Source: Actinomycetota bacterium
GTDB lineage: Bacteria; Actinomycetota; Thermoleophilia; Solirubrobacterales; Solirubrobacteraceae
DNA length: 5,946 nucleotides
NCBI GenBank assembly: GCA_009699565.1
Contig: WLNX01000110.1
Coordinates: 1 to 5,946 of the forward strand
Direction: 5' to 3'
Positions 1 to 5,359 of the stretch are shown piece after piece. The position numbers were made by a program, and so were the translations under genes. A model generated the notes under the pieces. That model saw only the letters and a program-made list of their open reading frames with translations, made no database searches and was not told the origin of the DNA. Each line of letters starts with the position of its first letter. Position 1 is the first letter of the stretch.

Positions 1-705
1 CGCAAACTGTTCACGGCTAGCGCCATCGTGCTTGCCGGCCTCTGGCTACTCAGCGGAGCTCGAACAGTTCACAGCCTTCATCAAGCCGACATTGGCCCCC
101 GCACCCGCGCAGCGGTCGAGGCGATGCGAGAGACGGTTCCCCCAATCATTTCGGGCACAACGAAGGCTTCGCTGATCGACACCCGCTCGCCGACGTTGCT
201 GAGTTTCGCCGGCGACCGCGAACTGCCGCGGACAATCAAGACCTTCGTCACATCGGCACCGTTCAGCCTGTTTGACCGGTCAGGCATTCCCTTCATCGTT
301 GATAACAACGGTTTCGCACACCAACTTGCGATCAGCCGAACGCAGCTGCGCTGGAATGTGAGTCCGTTCTGCCTCAACACAACGCGGTCGAGCCACTTCT
401 TTGGCCCTGGCAGCGCGGGAACCAAGGTCGATCTGCCCGCCACACTGCCAGCCGGACGGCGGCTAGTGCTAACGCTGAAGTTCGCGGTAAGCCGCGCTGA
501 GGGGCGAATGGCGATCTTCTTCCTGCCATCAAGGACCGGGTTTAGCGATGCTGAGATTCAGGCGGACCAGGTCGCTAGTGGACTACGAATTATCGTGCCG
601 GAGACGGCGACTGCGATCAGTCTCTCCGCCTGGGGAGGACTTAGGGCCTGCCTGAAAAGCGCGTCCCTCAACGTATCGACACCGGTACCTCAGCCAGCGC
701 GGTAA
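1..705 (+). CDS. C-terminal part of a membrane-anchored protein of unknown function (5' end outside window)
   Basis: The frame is open from base 1 and ends at TAA 703-705, giving 234 visible residues. A GTG at 28 could be read as a start. It lies inside a hydrophobic segment (visible residues 5-20) that is preceded by Arg-Lys, so the true start is almost certainly upstream. The segment is either the last helix of a polytopic protein or an N-terminal signal anchor just cut by the window edge. About 210 residues follow, probably outside the membrane, with alternating hydrophobic strands that suggest a beta-rich domain. Cys124 and Cys217 are the only cysteines and could form a disulfide. A glycosyltransferase-like polytopic membrane protein with an extracytoplasmic tail is one possibility, but no catalytic motif is visible. 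Hand-counted lines at 241-360 are about 55% GC, lower than the transporter genes. The end overlaps the convergent ATPase gene by 16 bp. Confidence 0.7.
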   Translation, partial: RKLFTASAIVLAGLWLLSGARTVHSLHQADIGPRTRAAVEAMRETVPPIISGTTKASLIDTRSPTLLSFAGDRELPRTIKTFVTSAPFSLFDRSGIPFIVDNNGFAHQLAISRTQLRWNVSPFCLNTTRSSHFFGPGSAGTKVDLPATLPAGRRLVLTLKFAVSRAEGRMAIFFLPSRTGFSDAEIQADQVASGLRIIVPETATAISLSAWGGLRACLKSASLNVSTPVPQPAR

Positions 706-1463
706 GCGCCAACATCAAGCGCCGTCAGCAGCTGGTGCTCAAGCGCGGCGACCTGCGGGTCGGCCAGCGTTTCAAGCGTGCGCGGGCGCGGCAGCGGAAT
801 CTCAAGCTCAAGGCGGACGGTGGCCGGGCGCGGGCCGAGCACGAAGACCCGGTCGGAAAGCAGCACCGCTTCGCGCACGTCATGTGTGATCAGGACGACG
901 GTCCAGCGCTCGCGCTCCCAGATCTGCTCAAGCCAAAGCTGAAGATCGGTCCGCGTGAGCGCATCGAGCGCGCCGAAAGGCTCGTCCAGCAGCAGCACGT
1001 CGCGGCCCTGAGCAACGGTCCGCGCGAGCGCCGCCCGCTGGCGCATCCCCCCGGAAAGCTCAAACGGGCGCGAGTCGGCGAACTCCTCGAGCTCAAATGT
1101 CGCCAGCAGTTCGCGGGCGCGCGCACGGGCATCGGCCCGGCCGAGCCCGCCAGCGACCTCGGCCCCTAGCGCAACATTGTCGAGCACCGTGCGCCATGGG
1201 AAGAGGACGTCGTTCTGGGGCATCCATGCGAACGGATTGTCGTCGCCGCTCAGCGGCTCGCCGCCGACCAGCAGCTCGCCGGAGTCGGCCGCCTCGATCC
1301 CCGTCAGCAGCGAGAAGAGCGTTGACTTGCCGCAGCCGCTGGGGCCGAGGATCGAAACAAACTCGCCGCTGCGGGCTCCCAGTGAGACACCGTCCAGCAC
1401 CTCAAGCCGCCCGCCTTGCACGGGGAAGCTCTTGCTGACCGAGTTGATGTCGATCTGCGTCAT
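690..1463 (-). CDS. ABC transporter ATP-binding protein, NitT/TauT type (SsuB/TauB/ThiZ-like)
   Basis: Cytoplasmic ATPase that powers the importer whose permease is encoded just upstream. It has 257 residues, the usual length for this family. All nucleotide-binding motifs are intact: Walker A GPSGCGKST at 40-48, Q-loop Gln83 in WMPQ, signature LSGGMRQR at 136-143, Walker B VLLLDE at 156-161 with catalytic Glu161, D-loop GALD at 164-167 and switch His194 in THD. The QNDVLFPWRTVLDNVALG stretch after the Q-loop is typical of the sulfonate/taurine/nitrate/thiamine-precursor branch. The start at 1463 is supported by GGAGGG seven bases upstream and by an ATGA overlap with the permease stop, implying translational coupling. 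The sequence does not fix the substrate; the neighbouring NMT1-like binding protein is the best guide. The last bases overlap the gene on the other strand tail to tail. Confidence 0.95.
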   Translation of the reverse strand: MTQIDINSVSKSFPVQGGRLEVLDGVSLGARSGEFVSILGPSGCGKSTLFSLLTGIEAADSGELLVGGEPLSGDDNPFAWMPQNDVLFPWRTVLDNVALGAEVAGGLGRADARARARELLATFELEEFADSRPFELSGGMRQRAALARTVAQGRDVLLLDEPFGALDALTRTDLQLWLEQIWERERWTVVLITHDVREAVLLSDRVFVLGPRPATVRLELEIPLPRPRTLETLADPQVAALEHQLLTALDVGAYRAG

Positions 1464-2227
1464 GACGCGGCCCTCCGCGACTGCGCGTACCAGGGCATCA
1501 GCAGTCGCTCGAGCGCGAAGGTCAGCGCATAGAGGGCGATTGTGAGGACGGCGCAGAGAACAACCGCAGCAAGCACGAGGTCGGTGCGGAAGGAGTTCTT
1601 GGCGGACTGCATGTAGATGCCGAGGCCCAGCTCGGCGCCGGCGTACTCGGCGAAGATTGCAGCCACCACCGCGTAGGTGACCGAGATCCGCAGCCCCGTG
1701 AAGAAGCTAGGCAGCGCCGACGGCAGCCGAACGAGGCGCCATGTCGTCCACCACCCGGCCCCCATCGTCTGCATTAGCGTCATCGCCTCGCGCGCCGTGG
1801 AGGCATAGCCCTCAAGCAGCCCCACCAGCAGCGGGAAGAATGTGACGAGCGCGACCAGCAGGATCTTTGGGGCAAGGCCGAAGCCGAACCAGATCACAAC
1901 CAGCGGAGTGAGCACGATGATCGGCAAGGTCTGGCTGCCGATCAGGACCGGCGTCAACGCGCGGCGCACCGTCTGGGAGCGGTCGAGAAGGATTGAGAGC
2001 AGGAAGGCGAAGGCGAGCGAGATCGCAAAGCCAAGCGCGACTTCACGTACGGTCGGCAGAAAGTTGTCCCATAGTGAGCTGCGATCGGCCCAGCCGGCGC
2101 TGGCAACCCGGGTTGGCGCCGGCAGCAGGTCGTTGCCTACGTTTCCCAGCGTCGAATAGAGCTGCCAAACGACCAGAAGAAGCGCGATCACGATTACTGC
2201 CGGAAGTAGCCTGCCGAGCCGTCTCAT
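1460..2227 (-). CDS. ABC transporter permease, NitT/TauT type (SsuC/TauC/ThiX-like)
   Basis: Inner-membrane subunit that forms the translocation path; it would act as a homodimer with the ATPase below and the lipoprotein encoded divergently. It has 255 residues and about six hydrophobic segments (roughly 8-24, 63-82, 92-115, 121-139, 182-200, 216-237). The cytoplasmic EAA coupling loop lies at about 147-180, with EAM...GAGWW...RLVRLPSALP. The ANFLPT-like WDNFLPTVREVALGF segment at 53-67 and SQTLPIIVLTPLVVIWFG at 98-115 are typical of this family. The frame stays open to an ATG at 2368, but that start would overlap the head of the divergent lipoprotein gene and add 47 polar residues unlike the family. 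The ATG at 2227 places Arg-Arg just before the first helix and was chosen. No good ribosome binding site is visible; an AGGT lies 15 bases upstream, which is too far. Confidence 0.92.
   Translation of the reverse strand: MRRLGRLLPAVIVIALLLVVWQLYSTLGNVGNDLLPAPTRVASAGWADRSSLWDNFLPTVREVALGFAISLAFAFLLSILLDRSQTVRRALTPVLIGSQTLPIIVLTPLVVIWFGFGLAPKILLVALVTFFPLLVGLLEGYASTAREAMTLMQTMGAGWWTTWRLVRLPSALPSFFTGLRISVTYAVVAAIFAEYAGAELGLGIYMQSAKNSFRTDLVLAAVVLCAVLTIALYALTFALERLLMPWYAQSRRAAS
1471..1476 (-). promoter_or_regulatory. Ribosome binding site of the ATPase gene, inside the permease gene
   Basis: On the minus strand this reads GGAGGG, a near-perfect Shine-Dalgarno sequence, seven bases before the ATG at 1463. 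It lies in the last codons of the permease gene and supports both the chosen start and coupled translation. Confidence 0.75.
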
Positions 2228-2325
2228 CAAGATCGCCAGCGTACCTGCACTGACGCGGAGGAGCGGGCGCCCAGCCGCCAGCGCCGACCCGTAAGGTGAT
2301 CGGTTAACCCGCCGATGGAGTCCAG
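2228..2325. promoter_or_regulatory. Divergent control region between permease/ATPase and binding-protein operon
   Basis: These 98 bases separate the two head-to-head transcription units of one importer, so both promoters and any shared operator should be here. A perfect 8-bp palindrome GGTTAACC lies at 2302-2309. It is flanked by an ATCGG/CCGAT inverted pair (2299-2303 and 2312-2316) directly before the lipoprotein ribosome binding site. TAAGGT at 2292-2297 fits the loose actinobacterial -10 pattern TAnnnT, but no convincing -35 stands 17 bases upstream. I looked for the conserved CUGAGA and GAUAAUGCCAGCG parts of a TPP riboswitch on both strands and did not find them. The region's role follows from gene layout; the specific sites are tentative. 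Confidence 0.5.
2317..2320 (+). promoter_or_regulatory. Ribosome binding site of the binding-protein gene
   Basis: GGAG five bases before the ATG at 2326. It fixes that start, which also gives a textbook lipoprotein signal peptide. Confidence 0.65.
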
Positions 2326-3360
2326 ATGAAAACTGCAGCGCGCCGCCGCCTGGCAACCCTGATTGCAATTGCAGTGGTGGCCGTCGTCGTTGCGGGCTGC
2401 GGATCGTCGGAAACCGCCAGCACGACGAAGCAGCCGGTCAGCATCGCGCTTGACTGGACTCCCAACACGAACCACATCGGCATCTTCGCGGCTCAGCAAC
2501 TCGGCTACTACAAGGACGCCGGCCTCAACGTGAAGGTCCTCCCATATGCAAACACGGCGCCGGAGACGCTCGTCGCACGCGGAAAAGCCGACTTTGGAGT
2601 TGGCAATCAGGCAGGAATCGCCTATGCCCGCGCATCGGGCCAGGATGTCCTCCAGGTGATGGCCAACATCGCCAAGACGCAGTACGCGATCGGCGTGCGG
2701 GCAGACGACAAGGCGATCCAGTCGCCAAAGGATCTCGACGGCAAGACCTATGCCGGGTTCGGAACACCCGACGAAGGGCCCGAGCTCGAGTACGTGATCA
2801 AGGACGACGGCGGCAGCGGCAAGTTCAAGACCGTGACACTCAATACGACCGCTTACGAAGCCGTCTACAACGGAAAGGCCGACTTCACAATCGCCGTCAC
2901 GACCTGGGAGGGAATCCAAGCCCGGCTGCTCGGCAAGCCGATGCGCTTCTTCGAGTTCACCAACTACGGATTCCCGACCCAGTACTCGTCGGTGATCGAA
3001 TCGAGCGACAAGTACCTCGGCGCAAACTCGGAGACTGCAAAGCAGTTCCTTGCCGCCACGCAGAAGGGCTACGAGTACGCGCAGAGCAACCCGGTCGAGG
3101 CGGCGAAGCTACTGGTCGCCGCCAACCCCCAGACGATCAAGGACGCAAAGCTGGCCCGGGAGAGCGCGTTGCTGCTCGCCAACGACGGGTACTACAAGGG
3201 CTCCGGCGGCAAGATCGGCCCGGTCGACGCAGCGATTTGGAAGAACTACGGCAGCTTCCTCTACTCGTCCAAGCTGCTGACCGGCGCCGACGGAAAGCCG
3301 CTGGCGAGCGAGCCGGACTGGTCGAAGTACTTCACCAACGCCTACCTGCCGGGGTCGTAG
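2326..3360 (+). CDS. NMT1/THI5-like ABC transporter substrate-binding lipoprotein (ThiY-like)
   Basis: Extracytoplasmic solute receptor for the permease and ATPase encoded divergently. It has 344 residues. The signal peptide has a basic n-region (KTAARRR), a hydrophobic core at 9-22 and the lipobox VAGC with Cys25, so the mature protein is tethered to the membrane by lipid. The mature part opens with SIALDWTPNTNH (39-50) followed by GIFAAQQLGYYKDAGLNV, the hallmark of the NMT1/THI5-like family. It continues with KADFGVGNQAG (88-97) and KDLDGKTYAGFGTP (135-148), as in type II periplasmic binding folds. Family members bind thiamine pyrimidine precursors (ThiY), riboflavin (RibY) or unidentified solutes, so a heterocyclic or pyrimidine-like substrate is reasonable but unproven. 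No thiamine gene or TPP riboswitch is seen nearby, which weakens a firm ThiY call. It is first in a tight operon, eight bases before the kinase-like gene. Confidence 0.93.
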   Translation: MKTAARRRLATLIAIAVVAVVVAGCGSSETASTTKQPVSIALDWTPNTNHIGIFAAQQLGYYKDAGLNVKVLPYANTAPETLVARGKADFGVGNQAGIAYARASGQDVLQVMANIAKTQYAIGVRADDKAIQSPKDLDGKTYAGFGTPDEGPELEYVIKDDGGSGKFKTVTLNTTAYEAVYNGKADFTIAVTTWEGIQARLLGKPMRFFEFTNYGFPTQYSSVIESSDKYLGANSETAKQFLAATQKGYEYAQSNPVEAAKLLVAANPQTIKDAKLARESALLLANDGYYKGSGGKIGPVDAAIWKNYGSFLYSSKLLTGADGKPLASEPDWSKYFTNAYLPGS

Positions 3361-3368
3361 CGGGCACG

Positions 3369-3938
3369 ATGACGATCGACGCAGCTCAGCTCGCTGCGCA
3401 GGCCGCCGGCCGCGAGCCGCGGGCCGGAGCGACGCGCGTGGTCGCAATAGACGGGCCAGCGGGGTCGGGAAAGACGACGCTGGCAGCGCTGCTGGCGGCG
3501 GAGATACCGGACTCGCTGGTCCTAAACACCGACGCTCTCTACCACGGGTGGGACGGGCTTGAAGAGGGAGCACGCAGACTCGTAAGGGAAGTCCTTGAGC
3601 CGCTTGCCGAGGGCGCCCCGGCCCGCTTCACCGCGTGGGACTGGCAGCAGGAGCGTGAGGGGGCAGTGACGACGCTGCCGGCTTGCGCGACCTTGATCAT
3701 TGACGGCGCGGGCAGCGGCAGCGAAGCGGCAGCCCCGTTCGTCAGCTTCCTTATCTGGGTCGACGCCGATCCGCCAACGCGGCGGAGCCGAGCGATTGCG
3801 CGGGACGGCGAGATGTTTGCGCCGCACTGGGAGCGGTGGGCGCAGCAGGAGCAACTCCACTTTGCGGCCGAAGCGACGCGCACCCGCGCCGACCTCGTGA
3901 TCGAAACGACGGGCGATCAGCCACAATCAAGCCAATGA
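3369..3938 (+). CDS. Uridine-kinase-like P-loop NTPase
   Basis: Probable small-molecule kinase of the cytoplasm, 189 residues. A beta strand, VVAIDG (24-29), leads into the P-loop GPAGSGKTT (29-37). A TDALYHGWDGL segment (54-64) follows, whose Asp55 matches the substrate-side acidic position of uridine/nucleoside kinases. LIIDGAGSG (109-117) resembles a second catalytic strand, and WVDAD (130-134) leads to an Arg-rich lid RRSRAIARDG (138-147). HWERWAQQE (153-161) closes the domain. The acceptor is not known; uridine kinase, nucleotide kinase or a kinase for an imported compound all fit. The start at 3369 lies eight bases after the lipoprotein stop. An upstream ATG at 3237 in the same frame would lie inside the lipoprotein gene and adds a low-complexity Arg-rich stretch, so it was rejected. 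The ribosome binding site is weak (GCGGG about four bases away). The stop overlaps the next ATG (ATGA). Confidence 0.82.
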   Translation: MTIDAAQLAAQAAGREPRAGATRVVAIDGPAGSGKTTLAALLAAEIPDSLVLNTDALYHGWDGLEEGARRLVREVLEPLAEGAPARFTAWDWQQEREGAVTTLPACATLIIDGAGSGSEAAAPFVSFLIWVDADPPTRRSRAIARDGEMFAPHWERWAQQEQLHFAAEATRTRADLVIETTGDQPQSSQ

Positions 3939-4267
3939 AGATCAACGGCTCGGCAGCACTGCGCTCGGGAATCGTCCAATTGGTCGCCGTCGGCGTGCTT
4001 GCCCTGATCAGCGGCCTGCTGCTGCCGCACTCGGCATTCGAGAGTTTCGGCTGGTTGATCGGTCCTCTCGCGTGGATGGTTGCGGCAACGATCACCGCGC
4101 TTGCCGTTCAGCTCCCGCTGCCGCCGGCCTGGCTCGGCGCAGTGCTGGCGGGGATCCCCAGCGCGATCGCAACCGTAATCGGCGCGCACTGGCTCGGAGC
4201 CGTAATCGCAATTATTTGCTTCTCACTCTGGTGCGGCGGGCTCGCGGCGCGTAGGATCAAAGCCTGA
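3935..4267 (+). CDS. Small four-helix membrane protein of unknown function
   Basis: 110 residues, overwhelmingly hydrophobic, with probable membrane segments at about 11-30, 38-60, 66-83 and 86-104. Segments are joined by very short loops and end in the basic tail ARRIKA. I do not recognise a family and see no charged residue inside the helices that would point to a transport or catalytic mechanism. The ATG at 3935 overlaps the kinase stop by four bases, and the TGA at 4265-4267 shares one base with the SDR start, so translation is probably coupled on both sides. A longer frame back to 3836 would run inside the kinase gene without adding a membrane-like N-terminus and was not used. Lodged in the importer operon, it could be an accessory membrane factor or an unrelated passenger; nothing in the sequence decides this. 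Confidence 0.75.
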   Translation: MKINGSAALRSGIVQLVAVGVLALISGLLLPHSAFESFGWLIGPLAWMVAATITALAVQLPLPPAWLGAVLAGIPSAIATVIGAHWLGAVIAIICFSLWCGGLAARRIKA

Positions 4268-5016
4268 TGGATCTTGGAATTGAAGGGCGCGTCGCGCTCG
4301 TGACCGGAGCATCGAAGGGACTTGGCTTGGCAATTGCCAAGGCGCTGGCGGCCGAAGGGGCAAAGGTCGCGATCACTTCCCGCAGCGAAGAGAACATCAA
4401 GAAGGCCGCCAAACAGATCGGCGCGACAGGGTTCGCGCACGACAGCGGCAACCTTGAGGGGATCCCCGTTCTGGTCCACGAGGTCGAGCACTTCCTCGGT
4501 CCGATCGACATCCTCGTGACGAACACCGGCGGGCCTCCGCTCGACGCCGACGCGCTCGGCTTCAGCGACCAGGAGTGGTACGAGGCGTACGAGAATCTGG
4601 TCCGCTCGCCGCTGAAGTTCATCGAAGCCGCGATGCCAAGCATGCGCTCGCGCAACTGGGGCCGAATCGTCAACGTCGGCTCAACGACGATCCGCGAGCC
4701 TGCAGCCGGACTGGTGCTGAGCAACGCCAACCGCTCCGCAACCTTTGCCGCAATCAAGACGATCGCTCACCAGGTGGCCCGAGACGGTGTGACGCTGAAC
4801 AGCGTGCTGCCGGGGCGAATCGCCACCGACCGCCTCTACGAGCTTTACGGATCGAGGCAGGGAGCCGACGAGATGGCGCGCGAGGAGATCCCCGCCGGCC
4901 GCCTTGGCAGCCCTGAGGAGTTTGCCGCCGCGGTCGCCTTCCTCTGCTCCAGTCAGGCCAGCTATGTAACCGGCATCGGTCTGGTCGTTGACGGCGGCAT
5001 GATGCGCTCCGTTTAG
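4267..5016 (+). CDS. Atypical short-chain dehydrogenase/reductase (SDR) lacking the YxxxK motif
   Basis: 249 residues, the standard length of a classical SDR. The Rossmann nucleotide-binding motif TGASKGLG at 13-20 is intact, and SRS at 38-40 after the second strand favours NADP(H). The usual NNAG is NTGG at 86-89, followed by PP. Asn110 in the helix and Ser139 in NVGS fit the conserved Asn and Ser of the family. The catalytic Tyr and Lys expected 13 and 17 residues after Ser139 are Ser152 and Arg156, in VLSNANR. The NTGGPP plus LSNxxR combination is, as far as I recall, a recurring SDR subgroup often labelled 3-oxoacyl-ACP reductase, so this is unlikely to be a sequencing error. The C-terminus ends normally in SYVTGIGLVVDGGMMRSV. 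The gene is last in the tight operon, with AGGA ten bases before the ATG. Reductase activity by the standard mechanism is doubtful. Confidence 0.9.
   Translation: MDLGIEGRVALVTGASKGLGLAIAKALAAEGAKVAITSRSEENIKKAAKQIGATGFAHDSGNLEGIPVLVHEVEHFLGPIDILVTNTGGPPLDADALGFSDQEWYEAYENLVRSPLKFIEAAMPSMRSRNWGRIVNVGSTTIREPAAGLVLSNANRSATFAAIKTIAHQVARDGVTLNSVLPGRIATDRLYELYGSRQGADEMAREEIPAGRLGSPEEFAAAVAFLCSSQASYVTGIGLVVDGGMMRSV
4326..4341. repeat. Perfect 16-bp palindrome inside the SDR gene
   Basis: CTTGGCAATTGCCAAG reads the same on both strands with no spacer. It falls on codons for SDR residues 20-25, in the helix after the glycine motif, so it may simply be a product of codon choice (TTG-GCA-ATT-GCC-AAG). 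It could also act as a dimeric-regulator site or an RNA hairpin, but nothing else supports that. Confidence 0.4.
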
Positions 5017-5061
5017 CCCGCTGCCGAAGCCGCCTGTAGATTCACCCGTGCCCAACCCCGA

Positions 5062-5067
5062 AAGGAA
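5062..5067 (+). promoter_or_regulatory. Ribosome binding site of the small lipoprotein gene
   Basis: AAGGAA three bases before the ATG at 5071, within the purine-rich run that begins at 5060. It supports this small, low-complexity reading frame as a real gene. The 54-base gap before it shows no convincing promoter; TAGATT at 5037-5042 is a possible -10 without a matching -35. Confidence 0.55.
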
Positions 5068-5070
5068 CCA

Positions 5071-5343
5071 ATGACCCGACCCTTCCACCTGATCGCCGTT
5101 GTGATCTGCGCCTGTGCGCTGGTCGTCGGTGCTGCCGCCTGCGGCAGCAGCACGACCACCACCGTTGTCACGACCCAGACCCAGGATCAAAACCAGAACC
5201 AAGACCAGAACGACAACAACAATCAGAACGACAACAACCAGAACAACGACAACCAGAACAACAACAATGAGAGTGTCGCCAAGCAGAAGGAAGAGTGCCT
5301 CGCCCACGCGCCGGATCCCCGCGACTGCGAGAACATCCCGTAA
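5071..5343 (+). CDS. Small lipoprotein with Asn/Gln/Asp-rich repeat tract
   Basis: 90 residues, no known family recognised. The signal peptide has a hydrophobic core at 7-23 and a lipobox-like GAAAC with Cys24 followed by Gly-Ser-Ser, as in exported lipoproteins. The mature protein has three parts: a Thr/Val linker (28-37), a Gln/Asn/Asp tract (38-66) with no hydrophobic residue, and a short charged tail with Cys76 and Cys86 around a Pro-Asp-Pro segment. The two tail cysteines could form a disulfide loop of about eleven residues. The tract looks like a flexible, disordered stalk that presents the tail away from the membrane; this is inference. It stands 54 bases downstream of the SDR on the same strand, so it may be read through from the operon or have its own promoter. 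A good ribosome binding site, a lipobox and a non-random tail argue that the frame is real. Confidence 0.75.
   Translation: MTRPFHLIAVVICACALVVGAAACGSSTTTTVVTTQTQDQNQNQDQNDNNNQNDNNQNNDNQNNNNESVAKQKEECLAHAPDPRDCENIP
5206..5268 (+). repeat. Imperfect 15-bp tandem repeat coding for QN[DN][DN]N units
   Basis: Four units start at 5206, 5224, 5239 and 5254. The first two are identical (CAGAACGACAACAAC) and separated by one extra AAT codon. The third and fourth differ by swaps between GAC and AAC and a final AAT. The unit is in frame and gives five-residue repeats. An irregular CAG/AAC/GAC-type run leads into it from about 5182. Such tracts can change length by slippage without breaking the frame. 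Confidence 0.8.
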
Positions 5344-5359
5344 CGACAGGTCTCGTCCG

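Noticed and set aside
697..709. Terminator hairpin GCGC-GGTAA-GCGC at the left convergent junction
   Set aside because: The stem is only four base pairs and no T-run follows; expected by chance in this composition.
2228..2325. TPP or FMN riboswitch before the importer genes
   Set aside because: The gene family made this worth checking, but the conserved riboswitch core sequences are absent on both strands and the spacer is short for a full aptamer plus expression platform.
2228..2368. Extension of the permease to the ATG at 2368
   Set aside because: It would overlap the divergent lipoprotein start by 43 bases and add 47 residues rich in Gly, Ser and Arg with no family resemblance; the ATG at 2227 gives a normal N-terminus.
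2227..2919. Minus-strand frame of 230 codons opposite the binding-protein gene
   Set aside because: It is the antisense shadow of a clearly homologous lipoprotein gene; high GC leaves many such frames open.
3237..3368. Upstream start of the kinase-like gene
   Set aside because: It lies inside the lipoprotein gene in another frame and encodes an Arg-rich, shadow-like stretch. The ATG at 3369 gives a normal lead into the P-loop strand.
5035..5042. Promoter -10 (TGTAGATT) before the small lipoprotein
   Set aside because: The match is fair, but no -35 hexamer lies at suitable distance; TTGACG at 4988-4993 is too far upstream and inside the SDR gene.
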